Below are positions 1 to 12,504 of a stretch of DNA of 64,000 nt, piece after piece. The translations under genes and the position numbers were made by a program. Below the pieces are notes generated by a model. It saw nothing but the letters and a program-made list of their open reading frames with translations, did no database searches and was not told the origin of the DNA. Source of the DNA: Pseudomonas uvaldensis. GTDB taxonomy: Bacteria; Pseudomonadota; Gammaproteobacteria; Pseudomonadales; Pseudomonadaceae. Positions within the stretch are counted from its first letter, which is position 1. Each line of letters starts with the position of its first letter. The stretch spans positions 1-64,000 of the forward strand of contig NZ_JAIWKS010000014.1 of assembly GCF_021271205.1 (NCBI RefSeq). Direction: 5' to 3'.

Positions 1-20
1 TGGACTGCGGCGAATAGCCG

Positions 21-605
21 TCAGTAGTAGGCGTTTTCTTTCTGGGTGTGGTCGGTCACATCGCGCACGCCCTTGAGCTCCGGAATACGCTCGAGCAAGG
101 TGCGTTCGATGCCTTCCTTCAGCGTCACGTCCGCCTGGCCACAGCCCTGGCAGCCGCCGCCGAACTGGAGCACGGCGATGCCGTCGTCCACCACGTCGAT
201 CAGCGAAACCTGCCCGCCGTGGCTGGCCAGCCCCGGGTTGATTTCGGTTTGCAGGTAATAGTTGATGCGCTCGTTGATCGGGCTGTCGGCGTTGACCATC
301 GGCACCTTGGCGTTCGGGGCCTTGATGGTCAGTTGGCCACCCATGCGGTCGGTGGCGTAGTCGACCACCGCGTCGTCCAGGAAAGCTTCGCTGAACGAGT
401 CGATGTACGCAGTGAAGCTCTTGAGCCCCAGGGCAGTGTCTTCGGGTTTCTCTTCCCCCGGCTTGCAGTAGGCGATGCACGTCTCCGCGTACTGGGTGCC
501 AGGCTGGGTGATGAAGATGCGGATCCCGATACCCGGGGTGTTCTGCTTGGACAGCAGGTCGGCCAGGTAATCGTGGGCGGCGTCGGTAATGGTTATGGCG
601 GTCAT
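21..605 (-). CDS. nfuA: Fe-S cluster biogenesis protein NfuA
   Basis: This is a 194-residue NfuA, a carrier that takes up a 4Fe-4S cluster and passes it to apo-enzymes in the cytoplasm, especially under oxidative stress or iron limitation. The N-terminal half is a degenerate A-type (IscA-like) domain. The C-terminal half is a Nfu domain with the cluster-binding CxxC at C152 and C155 inside GGGCQGCGQ. The start was set at 605 because AGGAG lies just upstream; a longer in-frame reading reaches 692 but has no ribosome site and is longer than the family. The gene stands alone, downstream of cti on the same strand. Length and motif match the family, so the call is firm. Confidence 0.97.
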   Translation of the reverse strand: MTAITITDAAHDYLADLLSKQNTPGIGIRIFITQPGTQYAETCIAYCKPGEEKPEDTALGLKSFTAYIDSFSEAFLDDAVVDYATDRMGGQLTIKAPNAKVPMVNADSPINERINYYLQTEINPGLASHGGQVSLIDVVDDGIAVLQFGGGCQGCGQADVTLKEGIERTLLERIPELKGVRDVTDHTQKENAYY

Positions 606-688
606 GGAAACTCCTCGCAGGCTTGCCGGCAGTTTACGCCAAATCAGGGCGTCGGACAAAGTCCCAGTATTTTTGTCAGGAAAGCCGA

Positions 689-2980
689 TCAAAGGTTCTG
701 ATAGCGATTCATATCCAACACACCCGCCTCCAGGGGCTCGGTTTCCTGGATGTACCGGCTCAGGTCATGGAAGTACTGCCAGAACTGCGGATGGCTGCGC
801 CGGATGCCCCAGCGCTCGACAATCCGCTCGAAGGCTTGACTATCCTCGGCTTTTTCCATGGCATCGACAAACGCCGGGACCTGCCCGGCCGGGATGTTGA
901 ACATGAAATTCGGGTAACTGCTGAGTACGCCCGGGGACACCGTCAGGGTGTCCAGCCCCGGCTGGTAACGCATCGCTTCGCCCAGCAGGAAGGCTACGTT
1001 GCTGTGGGCCCGGTTGCGCAGCAAGCTATAGACCTCGCGCCGGCCGCCAGCGGTTTCGATACGCAGCAAAGTTGCCTCGGGCAAATGGTGTATCACGCCA
1101 AGCCCGGCGGCCGGCCGTGATACCAGGCGACTGAGGGCCTGTTCGGCATTTTGCAGCGCAGGATCGATGTTCGGGCGCGAGCAATAGGCGCCTTCGCAAC
1201 GGTTGATCGGATCGGGTTGCGCATTGAGCTCCCCGTAGCGAAGCAGCAATTGCCTGGCGAAATCACGCTTGGGGTCCTGCTCATCGAGCTTGAGGGCGGT
1301 CGGCTTATCGTTGTCGATGTCCTCGTAATCCAACCACATCTTGAATTTGCCGCCGGACTGGTACCAGTCATCAAGGTAGCCCTGCCGTGAATCGGCTGGC
1401 ATCAGGCGCAGGAAATTCAGTTCCGCGCCATTTCGGATCAGGTCGAAATACAGTCGGGTCTGGGCCTGGTGGGAGACATTGCCGAAGACATCGAAATTGA
1501 CCGCCAACTGGTAGTAAGTGCGCTCCAGCAACGGGAAATCGAACAGCCACATTGTCTGCGGCACGTCACCGATCAGCCCCTTGGTGACCGAAGCGCTGTC
1601 GAAGTGCCGGAAAATGCTCAGCAGCGCGTTGTCGTTTCCGGCCCACAGGGTCGACCAACTCGGTGCCGGCAGCTCTGCGTAGTTGTCCCGGCGCAAGGCT
1701 TCGTACTCGTTGCGTTTGTCGCGGTAATCGAGCCACAAGCTGACGACACTGCCCACGTCGTCGTTCTGCCCCGGCATCGCCAGCAAGGGCGTGGCCTGGC
1801 CGCGATAGTTCGGGTCGGTGATGTAAAGATCATATTCGGGGGCCTGGAACAGCGCCCAGAAATTGTCGCGAATCACATCCGTGGCAATCTGGCCCCGGCA
1901 CACCGGGCCTCGAATGAAAGTGCGGACAAAATACTCGGCATTGTCGAGCATGAACTGATAACGGGCCTGGGCCGGGATCGCCTCGAACGTGGAGAACGGG
2001 TTGGACCGCCGCTCCGGGCCGTAGCCCGGCAATGCCGTGACTTGCCAATTGCCCTTATAGAACAGGCTCTTGACCCGCGCCATTTTGGCTGCGCTCAACC
2101 CATAGGTGATGTGGGTCTTGTGCACAATCACCCCCTGCACCGGCCAGAGCCGGTAATAGAAGCGGGTGCCGGGATCGTCGTTCGGGCGGCGGGTATTGAT
2201 CAGGTCGATGGGCTGGCCGGTGGGCGTGCGCGAACGCACCCACTGGAAGAAATGCCCTGGCTCGCCGTCCTTGAAGTGGATATGCGCCAGGAACCAATGC
2301 TCGAACAACCAGCGGGCGACCAGGCTTTCCCGGGCGCCAGGGGCATTGAGCAGGTTTTCCCACTGCACCACCTGCAAGGCTTCGGCAGCGCTCGGAGCAA
2401 GGGCCTGCTGGTCGATGGGGGCGCCGGCGGCCAGCCAGCGCTGCAAGGTCTGGTATTGCTGGTCGGTCAGGCCGGTGACGGCCAGGGGCATGCCTTCCCT
2501 GGGATGCGCGGCGGCATATTCAGCGAACTGCCCTGGCATTGCGCAGCTGTTTTCCCGATCCAGCCCCAATACGATGTCTTCCGGCAACTTGGCGTTGGGC
2601 TGTAGCGGCGTGCTGTGCCCCAGCTCCAGCATCTGCGCCATCAGCGCCGCCTGGCTGCCCTGGGCATCGAGTACGGAATAAAAGCCCTTTTGCTGCCAGG
2701 CACGCTTACCGGAAGCGTCATAGAACAAGCGCGTCGGAGCGGCCGCCTGGCGCCGCTCGCCGTCGTACACCGACAGCTTGCTGGCGCCCCGGGTCGCGCC
2801 CTCACCGCTGCCCAGGTTCAACTGGCAGGCGGAGTCATAGCAAGCGTGGCAGGCCACGCACTTCTCGGTAAAGATCGGTTGGATGTCGCGGGTGTAGGAC
2901 AGCGCCTGGACGGGATCCTTTGCGGCCGTGTGAAAAGACAACAGCAGCAACAGACTGCCGAATAAGACGCGGTACGGCAT
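689..2980 (-). CDS. cti: Fatty acid cis/trans isomerase (Cti), periplasmic c-type cytochrome
   Basis: Cti is a periplasmic haem enzyme that converts cis-unsaturated fatty acids of membrane phospholipids to trans, stiffening the membrane quickly after solvent or heat shock. This 763-residue protein starts at 2980 with a signal peptide (hydrophobic stretch at about residues 5-18, then HTAAKD). The haem-binding CVACH motif follows at residues 41-45. The large remainder is the conserved Cti domain. A start at 3040 is possible in frame but would put extra charged residues before the signal peptide. The gene is divergent from metH, about 150 bp apart. Cti is widespread in Pseudomonas and Vibrio, and the length agrees. 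Confidence 0.95.
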   Translation of the reverse strand: MPYRVLFGSLLLLLSFHTAAKDPVQALSYTRDIQPIFTEKCVACHACYDSACQLNLGSGEGATRGASKLSVYDGERRQAAAPTRLFYDASGKRAWQQKGFYSVLDAQGSQAALMAQMLELGHSTPLQPNAKLPEDIVLGLDRENSCAMPGQFAEYAAAHPREGMPLAVTGLTDQQYQTLQRWLAAGAPIDQQALAPSAAEALQVVQWENLLNAPGARESLVARWLFEHWFLAHIHFKDGEPGHFFQWVRSRTPTGQPIDLINTRRPNDDPGTRFYYRLWPVQGVIVHKTHITYGLSAAKMARVKSLFYKGNWQVTALPGYGPERRSNPFSTFEAIPAQARYQFMLDNAEYFVRTFIRGPVCRGQIATDVIRDNFWALFQAPEYDLYITDPNYRGQATPLLAMPGQNDDVGSVVSLWLDYRDKRNEYEALRRDNYAELPAPSWSTLWAGNDNALLSIFRHFDSASVTKGLIGDVPQTMWLFDFPLLERTYYQLAVNFDVFGNVSHQAQTRLYFDLIRNGAELNFLRLMPADSRQGYLDDWYQSGGKFKMWLDYEDIDNDKPTALKLDEQDPKRDFARQLLLRYGELNAQPDPINRCEGAYCSRPNIDPALQNAEQALSRLVSRPAAGLGVIHHLPEATLLRIETAGGRREVYSLLRNRAHSNVAFLLGEAMRYQPGLDTLTVSPGVLSSYPNFMFNIPAGQVPAFVDAMEKAEDSQAFERIVERWGIRRSHPQFWQYFHDLSRYIQETEPLEAGVLDMNRYQNL

Positions 2981-3133
2981 GTCTCGATCCCTAAGCATGA
3001 ATCCCGCGATTCTACCGGGCCAGCACGCCGATGCAAACATGAGCGATATTCATGTAAAAGCCACTCACGCTCAAATCCTGCACAAGCTTGCTATCATTTC
3101 CGCCTTCGTAATGGCTTTTTCCAGGTAGTCCTC

Positions 3134-6844
<3,711 letters not shown>

Positions 6845-6849
6845 TCCGG

Positions 6850-6884
6850 AAGATCGCGGCCGGCAACGGTCGCGATCTTTTTTC
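6850..6884 (+). terminator. Rho-independent terminator of metH
   Basis: A 12-bp stem (AAGATCGCGGCC with GGTCGCGATCTT, one G-T pair) and a 6-base loop are followed by a run of six T. It begins 6 bases after the metH stop codon. Confidence 0.9.
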
Positions 6885-6930
6885 GCGGGTTGTCTATGCT
6901 TGTCCCAAACACATGGCAGACGAGGGATAT

Positions 6931-7149
6931 ATGGACGATCCAGTCGACAACAAGCCGCCTACCCTGCTGCAGATGATGCACAGCGTACTGGCTGCCGCCT
7001 TCGGCGTGCAGAGCGGCAAGAACCGCGCCCGTGACTTCACCCACGGCAAACCGAGTCACTTCGTGATACTGGGCATCGCCTTCACGGTGATATTCGCCCT
7101 GACCCTGTTCGGCATCGTCAAGCTGGTGGTGCATCTGGCGGGGTTGTAA
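6931..7149 (+). CDS. DUF2970 family small membrane protein
   Basis: This 72-residue protein has a soluble N-terminal half containing a LLQMMHSVLAAAFGVQS segment typical of DUF2970, and one C-terminal transmembrane helix (about residues 47-69). The function of the family is unknown. The start at 6931 is preferred because GAGGGATAT places a ribosome site correctly; an in-frame ATG at 6913 has none. It follows the metH terminator, so it probably has its own promoter, and is closed by a REP pair. Confidence 0.85.
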   Translation: MDDPVDNKPPTLLQMMHSVLAAAFGVQSGKNRARDFTHGKPSHFVILGIAFTVIFALTLFGIVKLVVHLAGL

Positions 7150-7170
7150 CAGCCATTCCCCAATATCCTT

Positions 7171-7259
7171 GTGGGAGCGAGCTTGCTCGCGAAAGCGATG
7201 TGTCAGTCGACAGCAATATTGACTGAACCACCGCTTTCGCGAGCAAGCCCGCTCCCACA
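7171..7259. repeat. REPIN (inverted pair of REP elements)
   Basis: Two REP cores face each other: GTGGGAGCGAGCTTGCTCG at the left and its near-complement CGAGCAAGCCCGCTCCCAC at the right, about 50 bp apart. The same core recurs at 26933, 32939, 53440 and 57339. This is the REPIN arrangement known in P. fluorescens, mobilised in trans by RAYT transposases; no RAYT gene is in this window. Confidence 0.93.
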
Positions 7260-7284
7260 GAGGGTTATAGCGTGGACGAACGGA

Positions 7285-7398
7285 TTATTGATGGCTGACC
7301 CAGAACACCGCCGTGCCTACCACCAGAATAATCAGGAACAGAATGGCCCAGGCATCAACGGTACTGTCGCTTTTCCTTGCTTTGGTCGGATTGCTCAT
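7285..7398 (-). CDS. Small single-span membrane protein (37 aa), unknown function
   Basis: A 37-residue protein with a charged, polar N-terminus (MSNPTKARKSDST) and one hydrophobic helix (about residues 16-33). The start at 7398 has an AGAGG ribosome site 6-7 bases upstream. It is divergent from cysI across about 290 bp. I do not recognise a family. The reasons to think it real are the clean ribosome site, the coherent one-helix topology, and its place just downstream of a REP element rather than inside another gene. Confidence 0.6.
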   Translation of the reverse strand: MSNPTKARKSDSTVDAWAILFLIILVVGTAVFWVSHQ

Positions 7399-7689
7399 TG
7401 CATCGCCTCTTGTCGGTTTTGTAGGTGATTGCATAGGGACTCGACCACAGTTAAGACGATGATTGCCCGCACGACAAATGTGGGTTAGGCAATAATCAAA
7501 CTCATTAGTCGATTTGGTTCTTTGCATATACTCAAACATCACTTTTGCGCATATCCCAAAACAGGTATCTTGCATCGGCTCCTTTAGGAGTGCGCGGCCG
7601 TGCGCGCAGAATTGCCGAGGCAGAACCCGATTCCAGCGAGCCAACACGCAGCTGTTTCTGATCGGCCCAAGCCTGAGACCGAGACTTAT

Positions 7690-9348
7690 ATGTACGTATA
7701 TGACGAGTACGATCAGCGGATCATCGAGGACCGCGTCAAGCAGTTCCGTGACCAGACCCGACGCTACCTGGCAGGCGAGCTGAGCGAAGAAGAATTCCGC
7801 CCCCTGCGCTTGCAGAATGGCCTGTATATCCAGCGTTTCGCCCCAATGCTGCGCGTGGCGGTGCCCTACGGCCAACTGGCCTCGCGCCAGGTGCGCAAGC
7901 TGGCGCAGATTGCGCGCGACTACGACAAGGGCTACGCCCACATCAGTACCCGGCAGAACGTCCAGTACAACTGGCCGGCCCTGGAAGACGTACCGGACAT
8001 TCTGGCCGAGCTGGCGACCGTGCAGATGCACGCGATCCAGACCAGCGGTAACTGCCTGCGCAACGTCACCACCGACCAGTTCGCCGGTGTCGCCGCCGAT
8101 GAGCTGATCGACCCCCGGCCGTGGTGCGAAATCGTGCGCCAGTGGACGACCTTCCACCCGGAATTCGCCTATCTGCCGCGCAAGTTCAAGATCGCCATCA
8201 ACGGCTCGAGCTCGGACCGTGCAGCGATCGAGGTACACGACATCGGCCTGGAGGCGGTCTATAACGCCGAGGGCGAGTTGGGCTTCCGTGTACTGGTGGG
8301 TGGCGGCCTGGGCCGTACCCCGGTAGTGGGCTCGTTCATCAACGAGTTCCTTCCCTGGCAGGACCTGCTGAGCTATCTCGACGCCATCCTGCGGGTGTAC
8401 AACCGCTACGGCCGCCGCGACAACAAGTACAAGGCTCGAATCAAGATCCTGGTCAAGGCGCTAACGCCTGAAGTGTTCGCCGAAAAGGTCGAGGCCGAAA
8501 TGGTTCACCTGCGCGGCGGCCAGACCACGCTGACCGAAGCCGAAGTTCACCGGGTGGCCAAGCACTTCGTCGACCCGCAGTACAAGGCCTTGAGCAATCA
8601 AGACGCCGAGCTGGCTGCGCTGGACAAGGAATATCCAGGCTTCGCACGCTGGCGCACCCGCAACACCCTGGCCCACAAGAAGCCAGGCTACGTTGCGGTC
8701 ACCCTGTCCCTGAAGCCGACCGGCGTCGCACCGGGCGACATCACCGACAAGCAGCTCGATGCCGTGGCCGACCTGGCCGACCGCTATAGCTTCGGCCTCC
8801 TGCGCACGTCTCACGAGCAGAACATCATCCTGGCGGATGTCGAGCAAAGCCAACTGTTCACCTTGTGGGGCGAGTTGCGCGAGCAAGGCTTCGCCACGCC
8901 GAACATCGGCCTGCTGACCGACATCATCTGCTGCCCGGGTGGCGACTTCTGCTCCCTGGCCAACGCCAAGTCGATTCCTATCGCCGAATCGATCCAGCGT
9001 CGTTTCGATGACCTGGACTACCTGTTCGACATCGGTGAGCTGGATCTGAACATTTCCGGCTGCATGAACGCTTGTGGTCACCATCATGTGGGCCATATCG
9101 GCATTCTGGGCGTGGACAAGAAAGGCGAAGAGTTCTATCAGGTTTCCCTGGGCGGCAGCGGTTCCCGTGACGCCAGCCTGGGCAAGATCCTCGGCCCGTC
9201 CTTTGCACAGGATGACATGCCCGACGTGATCGAGAAGCTGATCGACGTGTACATCGAACAACGTACCGAAGACGAGCGCTTCATCGACACTTACCAACGT
9301 ATCGGCATCGACCTCTTCAAGGAACGCGTCTATGCAGCGAATCATTAA
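7690..9348 (+). CDS. cysI: Sulfite reductase haemoprotein subunit CysI
   Basis: CysI reduces sulfite to sulfide in assimilatory sulfur metabolism with a coupled 4Fe-4S/sirohaem centre. The 552-residue protein has the two half-domain repeat of nitrite/sulfite reductases. The cluster ligands are C415 and C421 (CPGGDFC) and C458 and C462 (GCMNAC); C462 is expected to bridge to sirohaem. The start at 7690 (MYVYDEYDQR) agrees with Pseudomonas homologues. An upstream in-frame ATG at 7600 would add 30 residues without family support. The next gene (DUF934) overlaps its end by 17 bases, so the two are translationally coupled. No flavoprotein subunit gene (CysJ) is nearby, as is usual in Pseudomonas. 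Confidence 0.97.
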   Translation: MYVYDEYDQRIIEDRVKQFRDQTRRYLAGELSEEEFRPLRLQNGLYIQRFAPMLRVAVPYGQLASRQVRKLAQIARDYDKGYAHISTRQNVQYNWPALEDVPDILAELATVQMHAIQTSGNCLRNVTTDQFAGVAADELIDPRPWCEIVRQWTTFHPEFAYLPRKFKIAINGSSSDRAAIEVHDIGLEAVYNAEGELGFRVLVGGGLGRTPVVGSFINEFLPWQDLLSYLDAILRVYNRYGRRDNKYKARIKILVKALTPEVFAEKVEAEMVHLRGGQTTLTEAEVHRVAKHFVDPQYKALSNQDAELAALDKEYPGFARWRTRNTLAHKKPGYVAVTLSLKPTGVAPGDITDKQLDAVADLADRYSFGLLRTSHEQNIILADVEQSQLFTLWGELREQGFATPNIGLLTDIICCPGGDFCSLANAKSIPIAESIQRRFDDLDYLFDIGELDLNISGCMNACGHHHVGHIGILGVDKKGEEFYQVSLGGSGSRDASLGKILGPSFAQDDMPDVIEKLIDVYIEQRTEDERFIDTYQRIGIDLFKERVYAANH

Positions 9349-9826
9349 GAACAACGAGGTCATCGACGAAACCTGGCACCTGCTGCCCAAGGACGCGACC
9401 CTCGACGGTATCTCCAATTGCGACGATCTGATCGTCCCCCTGGCGCTGTGGCGGGATCACGCTCGCGCCCTGCAGGCCCGTGACGGCGGCCTGGGCGTAT
9501 GGCTGGACGCGGACGAGGAAGCTGAAGAAATCGGTGACGACGCCAACCAATTCCAGGTCATCGCCTTGAATTTCCCGGCGTTCACCGACGGGCGCAGCTA
9601 TTCCAACGCTCGCCTGCTGCGTGACCGTTACGGCTTCAAGGGTGAACTACGAGCCATTGGCGACGTACTGCGGGACCAGTTGTTCTACATGCGCCGCTGC
9701 GGTTTCGATGCCTTTGCCCTGCGCGCCGACAAGGACCCTTACGAAGCCCTCGAAAGCCTCAAGGATTTTTCGGTGACTTACCAGGCGGCCACTGACGAAC
9801 CGCTGCCGCTGTTTCGTCGTCGCTGA
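9332..9826 (+). CDS. DUF934 family protein, CysI partner
   Basis: A 164-residue DUF934 protein. The family is almost always encoded directly after cysI in proteobacteria and is thought to help sulfite reductase, perhaps in electron delivery; the biochemical role is unproven. It begins inside the last codons of cysI (17-base overlap), which implies coupled translation. The conserved core includes FPAFTDGRSYSNARLLR and a C-terminal MRRCGFDAFALR segment. A strong terminator follows within 20 bases, closing a two-gene operon. Confidence 0.92.
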   Translation: MQRIIKNNEVIDETWHLLPKDATLDGISNCDDLIVPLALWRDHARALQARDGGLGVWLDADEEAEEIGDDANQFQVIALNFPAFTDGRSYSNARLLRDRYGFKGELRAIGDVLRDQLFYMRRCGFDAFALRADKDPYEALESLKDFSVTYQAATDEPLPLFRRR

Positions 9827-9840
9827 GACTGCTCCAAATA

Positions 9841-9879
9841 AAAAGCCCTGATCCGGTCATGCCGGTTCAGGGCTTTTTT
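9841..9879. terminator. Terminator between DUF934 gene and sohB (probably bidirectional)
   Basis: A long stem AAAAGCCCTGA...CCGG pairs with CCGG...TCAGGGCTTTT around a 5-base loop. It has a T-run on the right and an A-run on the left, so it can serve both convergent genes. Confidence 0.9.
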
Positions 9880-9901
9880 TGTCGTCGATGACCAGCGGCC
9901 T

Positions 9902-9933
9902 CTTGTGGGAGCGAATCTGCTTGCTCCCACAAG
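9902..9933. repeat. Solo REP-like inverted repeat
   Basis: CTTGTGGGAGC and GCTCCCACAAG form an 11-bp stem around a 10-base loop. The ends match the REP elements in this window, but the internal core is altered. It lies between convergent genes. Confidence 0.75.
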
Positions 9934-9951
9934 GGATTGCGATGATTGGTA

Positions 9952-10983
9952 TTACCAGAACCGCTGCTGAGTCAGGCGACTCCACCAGTTCAGCAGCAGC
10001 CGGTCCACCGAACCGCTGGCAGCCACGCCGATACGCTCCTGCAAGCTTTTGCGTTCGGCGTAGTGCAAGTGGTAGAGCTCGGCAGTCTTGGCGCGTTCGG
10101 CCAGGTACTCGTCACTGGTCTTCAATTCGTCCACCAACTGTTTGCCCAACGCTGCGACCCCTAGCCAGACTTCACCGGTCGCTACTTCATCAATGGCCAG
10201 TTGCGGCCGGTAGCTGGACACGAAACGCTTGAACAACTGGTGGGTGATGTCCAGGTCTTCCTGGAATTTCTCCCGGCCCTTCTCGGTGTTTTCGCCGAAT
10301 ACCGTCAACGTGCGTTTGTATTCACCGGCCGTCAGGACTTCGAAGTCGATGTCATGTTTCTTCAACAGGCGATTGACGTTCGGCAACTGTGCCACCACAC
10401 CAATGGAGCCGAGAATGGCGAACGGCGCGCTGATGATCTTCTCGCCGATACAGGCCATCATGTAGCCACCGCTGGCCGCGACCTTGTCGATGCACACCGT
10501 CAGGGGTATGCCGGCTTGCCGGATCCGTGCCAGTTGCGAAGAGGCCAGGCCGTAGCTGTGGACCATGCCGCCACCGCTTTCCAGCCGCAGTACCACTTCG
10601 TCCTTCGGGGTCGCCAGGGTCAGCAACGCGGTGATTTCATGACGCAGGCTCTCGGTGGCCGATGCCTTGATATCGCCATCGAAATCCAGCACGAACACCC
10701 GCGACTTGGCCGCCGGCTTGTCCTTCTGTTTCTTTTTGGCCTTTTCAGTCTTGCCTTCGCTCTTGCGCAGGGCCTTGAGCTGATCCTTGTCCAGCAGCGT
10801 CTGTTCCAGGCGCTCACGCAATCCTTTGTAGAAATCGTTGAGTTTGCTCACCTGCAACTGGCCGGCCGACCTGCGCCGCCCCTTGCTGCGCAATGCAGCA
10901 AAACTGGCCAGCACCACCAGTATGGCGATCACCAGCGTCACGGTCTTGGCCAGGAACCCGGCGTATTCGATAAAAAACTCCAC
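9952..10983 (-). CDS. sohB: Inner-membrane serine protease SohB (S49 family)
   Basis: SohB is an S49-family (SppA-like) peptidase anchored in the inner membrane with its catalytic domain outside the cytoplasm. The 343-residue protein has an N-terminal transmembrane helix (about residues 5-30) and a lysine-rich linker containing KKKQKDK. In the peptidase domain, nucleophile S171 lies in VAASGGYMMA, and the general-base lysine is probably in the NVNRLLKKHDI segment about 50 residues later. The start is a GTG at 10983 with AGGAG six bases upstream. The reading frame stays open to 11058, but those residues do not fit the family. Confidence 0.95.
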   Translation of the reverse strand: MEFFIEYAGFLAKTVTLVIAILVVLASFAALRSKGRRRSAGQLQVSKLNDFYKGLRERLEQTLLDKDQLKALRKSEGKTEKAKKKQKDKPAAKSRVFVLDFDGDIKASATESLRHEITALLTLATPKDEVVLRLESGGGMVHSYGLASSQLARIRQAGIPLTVCIDKVAASGGYMMACIGEKIISAPFAILGSIGVVAQLPNVNRLLKKHDIDFEVLTAGEYKRTLTVFGENTEKGREKFQEDLDITHQLFKRFVSSYRPQLAIDEVATGEVWLGVAALGKQLVDELKTSDEYLAERAKTAELYHLHYAERKSLQERIGVAASGSVDRLLLNWWSRLTQQRFW

Positions 10984-11212
10984 GATGACTCCTAATAGAT
11001 TCAACTCACCGCTCGGGGGCGGATACCAGACGCTCCCAGCATACCCATGCACCCGCATCGCTGCCAGCCGGGAAACCTGTGGTTACCTTACGCCGGACGA
11101 GGCCGGACAAGGCTGTAACGAGCATTTCAAACAAGCGTATGTTTTTTCATTGACAGCTCTCCGTCATCCTCATAACCTCGCCAGACCTTCAACGTACCGG
11201 GATGACGCGGAC

Positions 11213-11923
11213 GTGGGCAGTATTTATCTGATTCGACATGGCCAGGCCTCCTTTGGTGCGGACGACTACGATGTTCTGTCGCCCAATGGTGTCCGCCAGG
11301 CGCAAGTGCTGGGAAGTCACCTGGCAGAGCTCGGTGTCGTGTTCGATCGCTGCCTCTCGGGCGACCTGCGCCGCCAGCAGGACACCGCCACGGGCGCGCT
11401 GGGCCAGATGTCCGCCGCCGGGCTGCCGGTGCCTGGACTGGAAATCGACCCGGCGTTCAACGAATTCGACGCCGACGCGGTGATCCGCGCCCTGCTGCCG
11501 GACATGTTGCCCGAAGAACCCGAGGCCCTGTATATCCTGCGCAACGCCGCGCAGAACCGCGCCGAATTCCAGCGTATCTTCGCCTTGATCATCGAGCGCT
11601 GGCTCAGCGGCCAGTACGACCCGCCAGGACTGGAAAGCTGGTCGGGTTTCGTGGAGCGGGTCCAGACCGGCCTGCATCGTCTCCTGGATCAGGCCGACAA
11701 CACCCACAAGATCGCCGTGTTCACCTCCGGCGGCACCATCACCGCCCTGCTCCACCTGATTACCCGGATCCCTGCCCCGCAGGCCTTCGAATTGAATTGG
11801 CAAATCGTCAACACCTCGCTCAACCACCTGAAATTCAGGGGCCGCGAGGTCGCCCTGGCTTCCTTCAACAGTCATGCCCATCTACAACTGTTAAGGACCC
11901 CGGACCTCATCACTTTTCGCTGA
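11213..11923 (+). CDS. Histidine phosphatase family protein
   Basis: This 236-residue member of the phosphoglycerate-mutase-like superfamily opens with the phosphohistidine motif LIRHGQAS and has a second catalytic histidine region late in the chain. Such proteins remove phosphate from small molecules or proteins; the substrate cannot be told from the sequence. The start is a GTG at 11213 placing the RHG motif near the N-terminus as usual. The open frame continues upstream to 10838 across the sohB promoter and is not believable there. The ribosome site is weak. The next gene (SCP2) starts 52 bases later and may be co-transcribed. Confidence 0.87.
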   Translation: MGSIYLIRHGQASFGADDYDVLSPNGVRQAQVLGSHLAELGVVFDRCLSGDLRRQQDTATGALGQMSAAGLPVPGLEIDPAFNEFDADAVIRALLPDMLPEEPEALYILRNAAQNRAEFQRIFALIIERWLSGQYDPPGLESWSGFVERVQTGLHRLLDQADNTHKIAVFTSGGTITALLHLITRIPAPQAFELNWQIVNTSLNHLKFRGREVALASFNSHAHLQLLRTPDLITFR

Positions 11924-11975
11924 GGTCGAATTACCACAGACCCTTGCTGTATCCACCCGAATAAGGATCGAAACC

Positions 11976-12293
11976 ATGACCTCCGTAGTCGACGCCGTAC
12001 AAAAGATGAAAGCCAAGTTCAACGCCGAAGCCGCCAAAGGCCTGGACCTGGTGTTCGGTTTCAACATCACCGATGAAAACAAGCAGTACGCCCTCATCGT
12101 CAAGAACCAGACCTGTGAATTGCAGGAAGGTGAAAACGCCGATGCCAACTGCACACTGGTCATGGACAGCGAAACCCTCAAGGGCATCGTCAGCGGCGAA
12201 ACCGACGGCATGCAGGCCTTCATGGGTGGCAAGCTGCGCGTCGAAGGCGACATGATGCTGTCGATGAAGCTGTCCGAACTGTTCCCGGCCTGA
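11976..12293 (+). CDS. SCP2 sterol-binding domain protein
   Basis: A 105-residue protein made of a single SCP2 (sterol carrier) fold, recognised from the sequence GLDLVFGFNITDENKQYALIVKNQ and a C-terminal KLRVEGDMMLSMKLSELFP. Bacterial SCP2 proteins bind lipids or acyl-CoA in a hydrophobic tunnel; the physiological ligand is unknown. AAGGA lies about ten bases before the ATG. A hairpin terminator follows the stop. It probably forms an operon with the preceding histidine phosphatase gene. Confidence 0.9.
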   Translation: MTSVVDAVQKMKAKFNAEAAKGLDLVFGFNITDENKQYALIVKNQTCELQEGENADANCTLVMDSETLKGIVSGETDGMQAFMGGKLRVEGDMMLSMKLSELFPA

Positions 12294-12329
12294 GACCAGG
12301 CGCCCTCGCGGGCGCTGCCCGGCTGCCAA

Positions 12330-12359
12330 CGAATCCCGCCCCGAGGCGGGATTCGTGTT
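12330..12359 (+). terminator. Probable terminator after the SCP2 gene
   Basis: CGAATCCCGCC and GGCGGGATTCG form a perfect 11-bp stem around CCGA. A short, interrupted T-rich tail follows. Confidence 0.7.
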
Positions 12360-12504
12360 TCTGCCCTTCCGAATCTCCCAAGGGCACACAACCTTGATCC
12401 TCGTCAGTTCATCCTCATCCCTCAACCGCTAACTTGGCGTCTCCATCAAGGCCAGGGACGGCTCATTCGGAGCCTGTGCCCGCTCATCTCAAGGAAAGAG
12501 ACCC

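Noticed and set aside
3060..3133. Possible cobalamin riboswitch upstream of metH
   Set aside because: The space between cti and metH is too short and no B12-box-like sequence was seen.
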